DNA of 64,000 nucleotides from positions 806,001-870,000 of the forward strand of contig NZ_BEVZ01000004.1 of assembly GCF_003112515.1 (NCBI RefSeq), given 5' to 3'. The notes beneath the pieces are model-generated. The model was not told the origin of the DNA, searched no databases, and saw only the letters and a program-made list of their open reading frames with translations. This DNA is from Streptomyces fragilis. Its GTDB lineage: Bacteria > Actinomycetota > Actinomycetes > Streptomycetales > Streptomycetaceae. Each line of letters starts with the position of its first letter. Within the stretch, counting starts at the first letter, position 1. The translations under genes and the position numbers were made by a program. Below, piece by piece: positions 40,789 through 51,181 of the stretch.

Positions 40789-41094
40789 TCAGCCGCCGCT
40801 GCTGCCGTGGCAGCCGAACCCGTTGCGGTCGACGGCCTCGTCGCGGTCGAAGGTGCCGTCCTCGGCCCAGCCGTTCTCGACGTCGGCGTCGTAGTACCAG
40901 TCGGCCGACGCCGAGTACGACGAGCACGACGAATCGGCCACCACGCGGTAGCCGTTGGCGAACTCGTAGCTGTTCGTGTCGACGCAGCGGCGGTCCGGCT
41001 CGGAGCCGCAGGACGTCAGCGTCGCCGCGACGACGCCCATGCCGCCCAGGACGACGGTGCTGGAGCGCAGCCGCCGGCGCTGCTTGTCTGCCAT
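40789..41094 (-). CDS. small Cys-rich lipoprotein paired with the ATP-grasp ligase
   Basis: 101 residues. Basic start, a hydrophobic stretch and lipobox LTSC at about residues 26-29. The mature part is acidic and Tyr/Ser-rich with DRRCVDTNSYEFANGYRVV and several Cys, ending CHGSSGG. I do not recognise a named family; E. coli places the outer-membrane lipoprotein YgiB beside the related ligase YgiC, a parallel of arrangement rather than sequence. GGGGGAAAC lies before ATG 41094. It could be the substrate or partner of the ligase. Confidence 0.75.
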   Translation of the reverse strand: MADKQRRRLRSSTVVLGGMGVVAATLTSCGSEPDRRCVDTNSYEFANGYRVVADSSCSSYSASADWYYDADVENGWAEDGTFDRDEAVDRNGFGCHGSSGG

Positions 41095-41310
41095 GGTGTT
41101 TCCCCCCGGATCGGTGCGAGCGGTGACGGACGCAGGGACACCGGGGATCACGCGTTCGGTTCCCCGCGCAGGTGTGCGGCGTCCCGTCACGCCCGGCAGC
41201 CTAGGGAATACCTGCTCGTGAGGGCAATGTCGGCCACACGGCAGAAACCCGTCGGATGCCGTGGAGATGCCCCGCGCCGCCGTTGCGACGCCCCGCACCC
41301 GGGAGCGCGA

Positions 41311-41359
41311 GGGCCCCGCGGGCGCCTCCCTCAGGAGGAGGGGGCGCGCCGCGGGGCCC
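41311..41359. terminator. terminator after proX, within a 333-bp gene-free stretch
   Basis: A perfect 10-bp inverted repeat (41311-41320 and 41350-41359), extended by further near-matching GC pairs inside, lies downstream of proX. A second near-perfect stem is at 41396-41415. The gene-free region 41095-41427 otherwise holds only the presumed promoter of the lipoprotein gene; nothing else was recognised. Confidence 0.65.
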
Positions 41360-41427
41360 GTCGGGCGATGGTGTCAGGTTCACCGCCCGTCACGTCCCTA
41401 CCCCTCGGGGCAGGGAGCGATGCCTGT

Positions 41428-42405
41428 TCACGCCACCCAGGACTTCCAGACGTCCTCGTTCTCCGCGACCCACTTCTCCGCGGCGTCCTCCGGGCTCATC
41501 TTCTTGCCGGCGATCATCGCGGCGACCTCGTTCTGGTCCTCCTCGGTCCACTTCATCCGCTTGAGGAACTCGGCCGGCTTGCCGCCGTCCTTCGCGAAGC
41601 CGGCGCTCAGGTACTTCCGCAGCGGGGTCTCGGGGTAGCCGCAGTCGACGGCCTTCGGGTCCTCGTCGCAGCCCTCGGTCCACTCGGGCAGCTTCACCTC
41701 GACCATCTTCACGTCCTCGTTGACCCAGTTCGGGGTCCACCAGTAGGTGAGGAAGGGCTTCCTGGCCTTGTAGTCCTGCTGGATCTGGGTGATCTGCGCG
41801 GCCTCGGAGCCGGCGTACACCGTCTTGAGGTCCAGCTTCAGGTTCTTCACCAGCGCGTCGTCGTTGGTGGTGTAGGACGGCGAGCCCTCGAGCAGCTGGC
41901 CCTTGTCGCCGCTCTCCGCGGTGCGGAAGAGGTGGGCGTACTTGTCGAGGTTCTTCCAGTCGGTGATGTCCGGGTGCTCCTTCGCCAGGTACTCGGGGAC
42001 GAACCAGCCGATCTTGCCGGTGACGCCGAGGTCACCGGCGGAGACCACGCTCTTCTTCTGGTCGACGTACTTCTCGATCTTCTCGGGGGCGCCGTTCCAG
42101 TCCTCGAGGACGGCGTCGATCTTGCCGCTGTCGAGTCCGTCGAAGGCGACGGACTCGTCGATCTGGGTCTTCTCGACGCGGACGTCGTACTCCTCCTCCA
42201 GGATGTGCGCGGCGACGGCGGCGTTCGCCTCGGCGCCCACCCAGGACGGGACGGCGATGGTGACCTTGTCACCGGGGCCGCCGGAGGAGGCCGCGGCGCC
42301 GGTGTCGGCCGCGCCGCAGGCGCTCAGGGCGGTGACGGCCAGCGCGGCGGTGGCCGCGGCGGCGACGCGGGAGGTGCGGGAGGTGAAGGCGGGGGGCTTC
42401 TTCAT
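41428..42405 (-). CDS. proX: glycine betaine/choline ABC transporter substrate-binding lipoprotein
   Basis: 325 residues. Signal peptide with lipobox LSAC (about residues 26-29), then an OpuAC/ProX-type binding domain: VTIAVPSWVGAEANAAVAAH, AVLEDWNGAPEKIEKYV, GKIGWFVPEYLA, LTYWWTPNWVNE with Trp residues suited to cation-pi binding of a quaternary amine. It captures glycine betaine, choline or proline betaine outside the membrane. It lies 92 bases after the permease gene and ends the operon betB-betA-proV-proW-proX, so choline is a likely ligand. Confidence 0.92.
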   Translation of the reverse strand: MKKPPAFTSRTSRVAAAATAALAVTALSACGAADTGAAASSGGPGDKVTIAVPSWVGAEANAAVAAHILEEEYDVRVEKTQIDESVAFDGLDSGKIDAVLEDWNGAPEKIEKYVDQKKSVVSAGDLGVTGKIGWFVPEYLAKEHPDITDWKNLDKYAHLFRTAESGDKGQLLEGSPSYTTNDDALVKNLKLDLKTVYAGSEAAQITQIQQDYKARKPFLTYWWTPNWVNEDVKMVEVKLPEWTEGCDEDPKAVDCGYPETPLRKYLSAGFAKDGGKPAEFLKRMKWTEEDQNEVAAMIAGKKMSPEDAAEKWVAENEDVWKSWVA

Positions 42406-42497
42406 GGGAGGTCTCTCGTTTCCTTCGGTGCGTCCGGGGGGAGTTCGGGGGGCCGGCCCGGTGACCCGCGGGCCACGCGGGAGCGGCCCGCGGGCCG

Positions 42498-44615
42498 TCA
42501 GGCCCGGTCGGGGCGGCGTTGGGTGGCGCGGTCGAGGGCCACGCCGAGCAGGACGATGGCGACGCCGGCCGCGAGGCCGGTGCCCAGTTCGCTCTTCTGG
42601 AGGCCGAACACCACGTCGTAGCCGAGCGCGCCGGAGCCGACGAAACCGCCGACGACGACCATCGCGAGGACCAGCACCACACCCTGGTTGAGGGCCAGCA
42701 TCAGCGCCGGGCGGGCCAGCGGCAGCTGCACCTGGCGGATCTGCTGCAGCGTGCTCGCGCCCAGGGAGCGGGACGCCTCGAGGGTGCCCGCGTCGACCTG
42801 CCGGAGGCCCTGCACGGTGATCCGCACGACCGCGGGCAGCGCGTACAGCACGGCCGCGGCGACGGCGGCGGCCCGGCCCACGTTGAACAGGGCGACCACC
42901 GGGATGAGGTAGATGAACTGCGGGAGCGTCTGCAGCACGTCGAGCACCGGCCGCAGCGCGCGGTCCACCCAGCCGACCCGGGCGGCCAGGACGCCGATCG
43001 CGAAGCCGAGCACCAGGGTGAGGACCACTCCGGCGAGGGCCTGGGAGAGCGTGTCGAGGGACTTGTCCCACACGCCGATGACGCCGATCAGGGCGAGCGC
43101 GGCGGCGGCGGTGCACATCGCCTTCCATCCGCCGGCCAGCAGACCGAGGACGGCGGCGAGCAGCACCAGCGACCACCACGGCATGGCCTGCAGGCCGTCC
43201 CGCAGCGGGGAGAGCACGCCGGTGGTGAACCCGTCGGCCCACACCCGGGTGCCGCCGACCACCGGGACGCCGGTGGCGAGGTGGGCGGTGAACCACTGGA
43301 CCGCCTCGTTGACCGGCCGGGCGATGTCCACCACCCACAGCTCCGGCCACTCCTCGACGAGGAACCTCCGGCCCGGCGGCACGATCACGGCGAAGGCCGC
43401 GGCCACCAGGGCCCAGGCCCGCCGGCCGTGCAGCACCTTGCGGACGCCGGTCGCCTCGTGGTCGGCGCCCTCGGCGACCCGCTGCCCGGCGACCGCGGTG
43501 GTGCGGTCCAGCCAGACGGCGAGCAGCACGATCGGGATGCCGGCCGCCAGGGCGTTGCCGACGTCCACGGTGGACAGCGCGCTGAAGACCTCCTCGCCGA
43601 GGCCGCCGGCCCCGACGACCGAGGCGATGGTGACCATGGAGAGCGCCATCATGATCGTCTGGTTGAGGCCGAGCAGGATCTCCTTGCGGGCCAGCGGCAG
43701 CCGGGCGGTCACCAGTCGCTGCACCGGGCCCGCGCCCAGCGAGCGCACCGCCTCCAGCACGCCCGGGTCCGCGCCGCGCAGACCGAGCGAGGTGAGGCGG
43801 GCCATCGGCGGGACGGCGTAGACGACGGTGGCGATCAGCGCGGCGGGCACGCCGATCTGGAAGAGCAGCACCAGCGGCAGCAGGTAGGCGAACGCCGGCA
43901 TGATCTGCATGGTGTCCAGCACCGGCCGCAGGACGCGGTCGAAGCGGTCGGAAAGTCCGGCGGCCAGGCCCAGGACGAGGCCGGCCACGACGGACACGCT
44001 CACCGCGACCGCCATGAGCGCCAGCGTCTCCATGGTGGCTTCCCACATGCCGAGGACGCCGCAGACGGCGAAGGCGGCGAGCGCCACGGCCGCGGTCCGC
44101 AGTCCGCGCAGGCCGGCCCCGCCGATCCGCCAGGCCAGCAGGACGGCGGCGGTGATGACGCCCAGCCAGCCGAGCTGGAGCAGGAAGCCGGTGACGGCGT
44201 CGACCGAGATCTCCGCCCAGTTGCTCAGGTGGAGGAGGAAGTACAGGAAGACCGGGTTGGTCTCGCGGTGGTCGACCACCCAGTCGTAGGCGTCGTCCAG
44301 CGGCGTCTTCACGTCGACGGCCAGCTGCTGCGGCCAGCCGCCGCTGCCCCAGAGGGCGGCGGCCACGGGGACGAGCACGAGGGCGGCGGCCAGCAGCGGG
44401 AGCAGGCGGCGCAGGACGGGCCGCCCGGCGAGCGCGGTGCGCAGCCGGTTCGGGGCGGCGGGAGTCTCCGCCCTGCCGTGCGGGGTGCGGGCCGGCGGCG
44501 ACGCGGAGTCGGTCCCCCGCCAGGTGGTGGCGCGGGCGCCGGGGCGGGCGCCGGCGGGTGCGGTGCGCTTCTCCGTGCGCTTCCCGGAGCGCGCGGAGTC
44601 GGTGGCGGTGCTCAT
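42498..44615 (-). CDS. proW: glycine betaine ABC transporter permease, two fused permease domains
   Basis: 705 residues containing two complete ProW-type permease halves. EAA loops are EAVRSLGAGPVQRLVTARLP (about residue 280) and EASRSLGASTLQQIRQVQLP (about residue 625). Each half has roughly six membrane helices, and a long central region links them. Most ProW proteins have one permease domain and dimerise; here the two are covalently joined. ATG at 44615 follows GGAAGGGGG by about 11 bases and overlaps the stop of a small upstream ORF. It works with ProV and ProX. Confidence 0.92.
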   Translation of the reverse strand: MSTATDSARSGKRTEKRTAPAGARPGARATTWRGTDSASPPARTPHGRAETPAAPNRLRTALAGRPVLRRLLPLLAAALVLVPVAAALWGSGGWPQQLAVDVKTPLDDAYDWVVDHRETNPVFLYFLLHLSNWAEISVDAVTGFLLQLGWLGVITAAVLLAWRIGGAGLRGLRTAAVALAAFAVCGVLGMWEATMETLALMAVAVSVSVVAGLVLGLAAGLSDRFDRVLRPVLDTMQIMPAFAYLLPLVLLFQIGVPAALIATVVYAVPPMARLTSLGLRGADPGVLEAVRSLGAGPVQRLVTARLPLARKEILLGLNQTIMMALSMVTIASVVGAGGLGEEVFSALSTVDVGNALAAGIPIVLLAVWLDRTTAVAGQRVAEGADHEATGVRKVLHGRRAWALVAAAFAVIVPPGRRFLVEEWPELWVVDIARPVNEAVQWFTAHLATGVPVVGGTRVWADGFTTGVLSPLRDGLQAMPWWSLVLLAAVLGLLAGGWKAMCTAAAALALIGVIGVWDKSLDTLSQALAGVVLTLVLGFAIGVLAARVGWVDRALRPVLDVLQTLPQFIYLIPVVALFNVGRAAAVAAAVLYALPAVVRITVQGLRQVDAGTLEASRSLGASTLQQIRQVQLPLARPALMLALNQGVVLVLAMVVVGGFVGSGALGYDVVFGLQKSELGTGLAAGVAIVLLGVALDRATQRRPDRA

Positions 44616-44829
44616 GCGCGTCGCCCCCTTCCGCCGGGGGCGGACTCCCGCGTCCGGGTCCCCGGGGCGCAGGCAGGCGCGGCCCCGGACACGGCGGGCG
44701 GCGCCGAGGCAGGCGCGGCCGCGACCCCGGCAGCCCGGGTGGAGGCGGGGGCGGGAACAGCACCGGGGGCCGTCGGCGCAGGGGGACGGGACGTCGGGCA
44801 CAGGGTGGGGCGGGGTGTCGTGGGGCGCA

Positions 44830-44830
<1 letters not shown>
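44612..44830 (-). CDS. possible 72-residue coupled small ORF between proV and proW
   Basis: The ATG at 44830 overlaps the proV stop (TGATG) and its own stop overlaps the proW start (ATGA), an arrangement like a genuine coupled gene. The product is Pro/Ala/Thr-rich with two or three Cys and no recognisable domain. Third-position GC is somewhat lower than in the flanking genes (about 83 % by eye). It may only be a translational bridge or chance. Confidence 0.3.
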
Positions 44831-45974
<1,144 letters not shown>

Positions 45975-45978
<4 letters not shown>

Positions 45979-47540
45979 CGGATGCCGCCTCCGACCAGCT
46001 CGGCGGCCTTCTCGCCGACCATCAGGACGCCGATCATCGGGTTGACGGCGGTCATGGTCGGGAAGACCGAGGCGTCGGCGACGCGCAGGCCGCGCAGGCC
46101 GCGCACCCGCAGTTCGGGGTCGACGACGGCCATGGGGTCGTCGGCGGCGCCCATCCGGCAGGTGCCGGCGGGGTGGTAGACGGTGTGGGCGACCTTGCGG
46201 GCGTACTCGCTCAGGTCCTCGTCGGAGGTGACCTCCGGGCCCGGGCAGACCTCACGCTTCAGCCAGCCGGCCAGCGGCTGGGTCCGCGCGATCTCGCGGG
46301 CGAGCTTGATGCCGTCGACCAGGGTGCGGGCGTCGTAGTCGTCCTCGTCGGTGAAGTACCGGAAGTCCAGTGCCGGTTTGACCTCGGGGTCGGCGCTGGT
46401 CAGGTAGAGGCGGCCGCGGCTGCGCGGCTTGGGGATGTTGGGCGTCATCGACACGCCGTGCTCGGGCCGGCGGTAGCCCAGCCGCTCGGGGTTGTCGGTG
46501 AACGGCACCTGGTAGAAGTGGAACATCAGGTCCGGGCCCTCGTGCGCGGGGTCGCGGCGGACGAACAGGCCCGCGTCGGAGTCCATCGCGGAGTTCTCCG
46601 GGATCGGCCCGTCGGTCTCCCAGACGATCACCGACTCGGGGTGGTCGAGGAGGTTCTCCCCCACGCCCGGCAGGTCCCGCACGACCGGGATGCCCAGCGC
46701 CTCGAGGTCCGCGCGCGGGCCGACGCCCGAGTGCATCAGCAGCCGCGGCGTGTCGACCGCGCCGGCGCACAGCACGACCTCGCGGCGGGCCCGCACCAGG
46801 TGCTCCTCGCCGTCCTTGGTGCGCACGTGCACGCCGTCGGCGCGGTCGCCCTCCAGGTGGAGCCGGTACGCCCAGGTCTCCAGCCACAGGTGCAGGTTGG
46901 CCCGCTCGTCCATGACCGGGTGGAGGTAGGCGACCGAGGCGGAGGAGCGCTTGTTGTCCTCCGGGCGGTAGGCCAGGTCGAAGAAGCCCACGCCCTCCGT
47001 GAACGGCTTCCTGTTGAAGCCCTCCACGCGCGGCACGCCGGCCGCCTTCTGCGCGGCGTCCACGAAGTCGCGGGCGATGGCGTTCCGGTCCTTCTCGTCG
47101 ACCGGGACGATGTTGTTCTCCAGGCGGGCGAAGTAGGCCTCCATCGCCACCGCGTTCCAGCCCCTGGCGCCGGCCTGCTCCCACTCGTCCCAGTCGGAGG
47201 GCAGCGGCTTGAAGGAGATCAGCGTGTTGTGCGAGGAGCAGCCGCCGAGCACCCTGGCGCGGCTGTGCCGGATGTGGGAGTTGCCGCGGGGCTGCTCGAC
47301 GGTCGGGTAGTCGTAGTCGAGGTCGCCGCCGAGCAGGCCCATCCAGCGGCGCAGGGTCAGCACGTCCTCACGGTCGCGGTCGCTGGGGCCGCCCTCGATG
47401 ACGGCGACGGTGACGTCGGGGTTCTCGGTGAGCCGGGCGGCGATCACCGAACCGGCGGTGCCGCCGCCGACCACCACGTAGTCGTACTCGGTGGGGCGTG
47501 GCCCGGCGGGGTCGTGCGGGGTGGTGCGGGAGGTGGTCAT
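45975..47540 (-). CDS. betA: choline dehydrogenase-type GMC oxidoreductase
   Basis: 521 residues. FAD motif YDYVVVGGGTAGSVIAARL, GMC signature 1 in RARVLGGCSSHNTL, signature 2 in GAVDTPRLLMHSGVGP, and C-terminal His in AHTVYHPAGTCRMG with Asn in MTAVNPMIGVLMVGE. It oxidises choline to betaine aldehyde. ATG at 47540. It lies 162 bases after betB and overlaps proV, so synthesis and uptake are linked. The call of choline as substrate rests mainly on these neighbours, since GMC enzymes vary. Confidence 0.9.
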
Positions 47541-47579
47541 GGGGAGGAGGTCCTCCTGTGGCTCGGAAGCACCGGGGCG

Positions 47580-47619
47580 CGCCGGGGCGCGCCCGGGTGC
47601 ACTCGGGCGCGCCCCGGCG
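47580..47619. terminator. strong inverted repeat between betB and betA
   Basis: A perfect 16-bp inverted repeat (47580-47595 and 47604-47619) with an 8-base loop sits between betB and betA, 40 bases upstream of the betA ATG. It may partly terminate or stabilise transcripts so that betA-proVWX and betB are made in different amounts. No separate promoter was recognised. Confidence 0.5.
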
Positions 47620-47702
47620 GGGACGCGATGAAGGTGCGGTGCGGGTGAAGGGAGAGGCGGGGGGCCGGCCTGTGCCGCGGTGGCCGGCGCGCGGGCCGGT
47701 GG

Positions 47703-49235
47703 TCAGCCCGCGAACCAGCGGACCGGGCGGGGCGCCAGGTTCTGGTAGACGTGCTTGGTCTCGCGGTACTCGGCGAGCCCCGCGGGACCCAGCTCGCGGC
47801 CGACGCCGCTCCTGCCGAAGCCGCCCCACTCCGCCTGCGGCAGGTAGGGGTGGAAGTCGTTGATCCAGACCGTGCCGTGGCGCAGCCGCCCGGCGACCCG
47901 CCGGGCGCGGCCCGCGTCGGCGGTCCAGACGGCGCCGGCCAGACCGTACTCGGTGTCGTTGGCGAGCGCGACGGCCTCGTCCTCGGTGCGGAAGGTCTCC
48001 ACGGTGAGGACCGGCCCGAAGACCTCCTCGCGGACCACGCGCATGGAGCGGTGGCAGTCGTCGAGGACGGTCGGGAGGTAGTAGTAGCCGCCCTCGGGAC
48101 GCTCCTCGGAGGGCTCGGGCCGTCGCCCGCCCGCGCGCAGCACGGCGCCCTCGGCGAGCGCGGAGGCCACGTACTCCTCGGTCCTCGCGCGCTGCTGCCC
48201 GGAGACCATGGGGCCCGCCTCGACACCCTCCGCGGTGCCGCGGCCGATCCTGATCCGCTGGGCGCGGGCGGCCAGTTCGGTGACGAAGCGCTCCTTGACC
48301 GACTCCTCGACGATCAGCCGGCCGCCTGCCGAGCAGACCTGGCCGCTGTGGATGAACGCCGCGTTCAGGGCCTGGTCGACGGCGGTGTCGAAGCCCTCCT
48401 CGGTGGCGCAGGCGTCGGCGAAGACCACGTTCGGGTTCTTGCCGCCGAGTTCCAGCGCGACCTTCTTGGCGGTCTCGGCGGCGGCCCTGGCCACCTTGGT
48501 GCCGCTGACCAGGCCGCCGGTGAAGGAGACCAGGCCGACGTCCGGGTGCTCGGAGAGCCGGGCGCCCACGGTATGGCCGGGGCCGGTCACGATGTTGGCG
48601 ACCCCGGCGGGCAGTCCGGCCTCGGTGAGCAGCCGGATCAGCTCGACGGTGGAGAGCGGGGTGATCTCGCTGGGCTTGACGACGAAGGTGTTGCCCGCCG
48701 CCAGGGCGGGCGCGATCTTCCAGGAGGCCTGCAGCAGCGGGTAGTTCCAGGGCGTGATCAGCGCGCAGACGCCGACCGGCTCGTGCACGACCACGCTGTG
48801 GATCTCGTCGCTGCCCGCGTCGACGACCCGTCCGGGGGCCTCGGCGGCGACCAGGTCCGCGAAGTAGCGGAACGCGTCGGCCACGCAGTCGATGTCGACG
48901 CGGCCCTCCTCGAGCGTCTTGCCCGCGTCCCGGGCCTCCAGCCGGCCGAGTTCCTCGCGGTCGCGCCGTAGCAGGTCCGCGGTGCGCCGGAGCACGTCGG
49001 CGCGCTCACGCGCCGGGGTGCGCGGCCAGGCGCCCCGGCCGCCGTCGAACGCGCTGCGCGCGGCCTCCACGGCGAGGTCCACGTCCTTCTCGTCGCCCTC
49101 GGCGACCACGGCGAAGGGCTCGCCGTCCGCCGGGTCGAGGACCTCACGGGTCGCCCCCGTGATCGCGTCCCGCCATTCTCCCCCCGCGTGAATGGTGCGA
49201 CGCGCCTGGTTCTGACCTTCGATTCTGCCGTCCAT
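47703..49235 (-). CDS. betB: betaine aldehyde dehydrogenase
   Basis: 510 residues of the aldehyde dehydrogenase superfamily. Active Cys in HSGQVCSAGGRLIVEE, general-base Glu in KKVALELGGKNPNVVF, cofactor region ITPWNYPLLQASWKIAPAL and GPGHTVGARLSEHPDVGLVS. It oxidises betaine aldehyde to the osmoprotectant glycine betaine with NAD(P). ATG at 49235. First gene of the betB-betA-proV-proW-proX series; no BetI-type regulator is adjacent. The 332 bases upstream (49236-49567) hold only its promoter and the terminator of the next gene. Confidence 0.92.
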   Translation of the reverse strand: MDGRIEGQNQARRTIHAGGEWRDAITGATREVLDPADGEPFAVVAEGDEKDVDLAVEAARSAFDGGRGAWPRTPARERADVLRRTADLLRRDREELGRLEARDAGKTLEEGRVDIDCVADAFRYFADLVAAEAPGRVVDAGSDEIHSVVVHEPVGVCALITPWNYPLLQASWKIAPALAAGNTFVVKPSEITPLSTVELIRLLTEAGLPAGVANIVTGPGHTVGARLSEHPDVGLVSFTGGLVSGTKVARAAAETAKKVALELGGKNPNVVFADACATEEGFDTAVDQALNAAFIHSGQVCSAGGRLIVEESVKERFVTELAARAQRIRIGRGTAEGVEAGPMVSGQQRARTEEYVASALAEGAVLRAGGRRPEPSEERPEGGYYYLPTVLDDCHRSMRVVREEVFGPVLTVETFRTEDEAVALANDTEYGLAGAVWTADAGRARRVAGRLRHGTVWINDFHPYLPQAEWGGFGRSGVGRELGPAGLAEYRETKHVYQNLAPRPVRWFAG

Positions 49236-49457
49236 GGTGCGGTGTTGCCTTCCGTTGTGATGCCTTGTCTCCGGGCCACCACGGCGTGACCCCTGGGGAC
49301 CGGCTGCGCCTGCCCGAGCGGAGGGGGCGCATGCCCGACGGCCGGGGAAAGTGGAATGAGTCACCGAATCCGGCGGGCATTCCGGGCATAACCGTGGCGC
49401 CTTTTAAGTGCGCATGACAATTGAACGACGGACGGTCAGGGCTCTCCGGGCACGCGA

Positions 49458-49492
49458 AAGGGGCGGTTCCCTGTTGCGGGGAACCGCCCCTT
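49458..49492 (-). terminator. terminator of the thioester-domain surface protein gene
   Basis: A perfect 13-bp inverted repeat (49458-49470 and 49480-49492), followed on the minus strand by TTTCG, lies about 76 bases after the stop. It sits in the gene-free stretch 49236-49567. Confidence 0.8.
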
Positions 49493-49567
49493 CACGTGGT
49501 CGCTGTGACCGCCCGCTGGTCAGGACGGGCACTCACTCCGGCGGAGCCGGGACACCGGACCGGTGGG

Positions 49568-50944
49568 TCAGGCGCTCTTGCGCTTGCGCAGCACCAGCAT
49601 GGTGACGCCACCGACGACCACCAGCGCGACGGCGACACCGGCGATCACCGGGGTGGCGCTGTTGCTGCCGGTCTCGGCCAGGTTGCTGTCGGCGGAGTCG
49701 CCCTTGTCACCGGCCGGGCTCGGCGCGGCCGAGGGCTCCGGGCTCGGGGTGGTGGAGCCGCCCTCGCCGGCGGTCTGGCAGTCCAGGACACCGGTGAAGG
49801 TCTGGTCCAGGCCGTTCGGGCCGGTGACGGCGATGCTGTACTCGGCGTCCTCCTTCACCGGAACGGTGACGGTGACGTCCTTGCCCGCCTCGACGGTGTG
49901 CTTCTCGCCGCCGATGGAGACCTCGCCGGCCTCGTCACCGGTGTTGGTGACCTTGACCTCGACGCCGCCCTTGGCGCAGTTCTTCACGGCCTCGGCCGCG
50001 AGTACGGCGCCCACGGTCTCCTTGTCGTCCCAGGAGGCGGTGAAGGAGGACGCGACCTTGTTCTCCGAGGAGCCCGCGAGGATCTGCGTCTGGGTCTTCA
50101 CGCCCACGCCGGTGAAGGCACGGCCGACCGACAGCTGCGCGGAGCCCTCGACGGTCACCTGCGCGGTGCCGGCCGTGGTGCCCGCCGGGACGTCGACGTA
50201 CAGCTCGGTGCCGTCGGACGCGCTGGTGACCGCGTTGCCCGAGGCGTCGACGACCTTGACGCCGGCGCCCTCGACCTTGACGGCCGCGCTGCCCGCGTTG
50301 GTGTCGACGGTGACCGGGCCGAGCTTCTCGCCGGCCTTGCCCGCCACCGCGTTGGAGCTCAGCGACAGCGAGACGCCGGGCTCCTGCAGGGACTGGGCGC
50401 TCTTCTCCAGGTAGTCCGCCAGCTGCTCGGCCTCGGCGTCCTTGGCCTCGGCCTTGACGTGGTCGGAGAAGCGCCAGATGGCGACCTGGGTGCCGACGGC
50501 GGCGTCGTTCTTGGTGAACTCGCCGGTGATGCCCGCGGCCTTGGCGAGCGCGGCGACGTCACCGACCTGCGGGAAGGAGTTCTTCAGGATCCAGTGGATC
50601 TTGCCGGCGTCCGGGTTGGCGTGCAGCGAGGACTGGGCCCAGGCGACTTCCTGGTACTGCGCGTTGGTCTTGGTCGGCGTGTGGGCGTCGATGCAGTAGC
50701 TCTGCAGCGTGCCGCCGCCCTGCACGTCCATGGTGAACAGGCCGGCGCTGACGTTCTTGCCGTCGATCGTGGCGCCGCCACTGTGCTGCAGGCCGCCACG
50801 CAGCGTCGCCAGCGTCCCGCCGGCGGTGTTGTGGCCGTCGGCGGCCGCGAGGCCGGCCGTGGCCAGGGAGCCGCCGACACTCAGGCCGGCGACGAGGATC
50901 GCGGCGGACAGCCGCGCGGTGGCACGTCTCCGTATACGGAACAT
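49568..50944 (-). CDS. sortase-anchored surface protein with Cys-Gln thioester domain
   Basis: 458 residues. Signal peptide (about 1-36), then a thioester domain with Cys84 in SYCIDAHTPT and Gln153 in VGTQVAIWRF, the pair that forms an internal thioester in Gram-positive adhesins. Beta-rich repeats follow (about 195-395), with two Cys late in the protein. The C-terminus has LAETG (from residue 422), a membrane helix and RKRKSA, a class E sortase signal. It should be covalently attached to peptidoglycan and could bond chemically to a surface ligand. ATG at 50944 after GGAGGGG. Related proteins are common in Streptomyces but their targets are unknown. Confidence 0.88.
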   Translation of the reverse strand: MFRIRRRATARLSAAILVAGLSVGGSLATAGLAAADGHNTAGGTLATLRGGLQHSGGATIDGKNVSAGLFTMDVQGGGTLQSYCIDAHTPTKTNAQYQEVAWAQSSLHANPDAGKIHWILKNSFPQVGDVAALAKAAGITGEFTKNDAAVGTQVAIWRFSDHVKAEAKDAEAEQLADYLEKSAQSLQEPGVSLSLSSNAVAGKAGEKLGPVTVDTNAGSAAVKVEGAGVKVVDASGNAVTSASDGTELYVDVPAGTTAGTAQVTVEGSAQLSVGRAFTGVGVKTQTQILAGSSENKVASSFTASWDDKETVGAVLAAEAVKNCAKGGVEVKVTNTGDEAGEVSIGGEKHTVEAGKDVTVTVPVKEDAEYSIAVTGPNGLDQTFTGVLDCQTAGEGGSTTPSPEPSAAPSPAGDKGDSADSNLAETGSNSATPVIAGVAVALVVVGGVTMLVLRKRKSA

Positions 50945-51181
50945 GAGTCTTCCCCTCCGGGCATGGCGGCGTCGCGTCGCATCGGGGCAACGAGAGACTG
51001 ACGGAAGGCGCACACCAGCCCGCGAAATCTGCAACTCCCCGCAACATGGGGGCGCTTGTGAGCGGCCGCGAACGCGGCCGAGTGCCACATGATAATCACA
51101 CGTCGGAACGTGTGGTTCCTATGGGATGCAAAATCCTTGCCGTGACCGGGGGTTGTCCGTGTTGCGCACGTTGCGCCCGGT

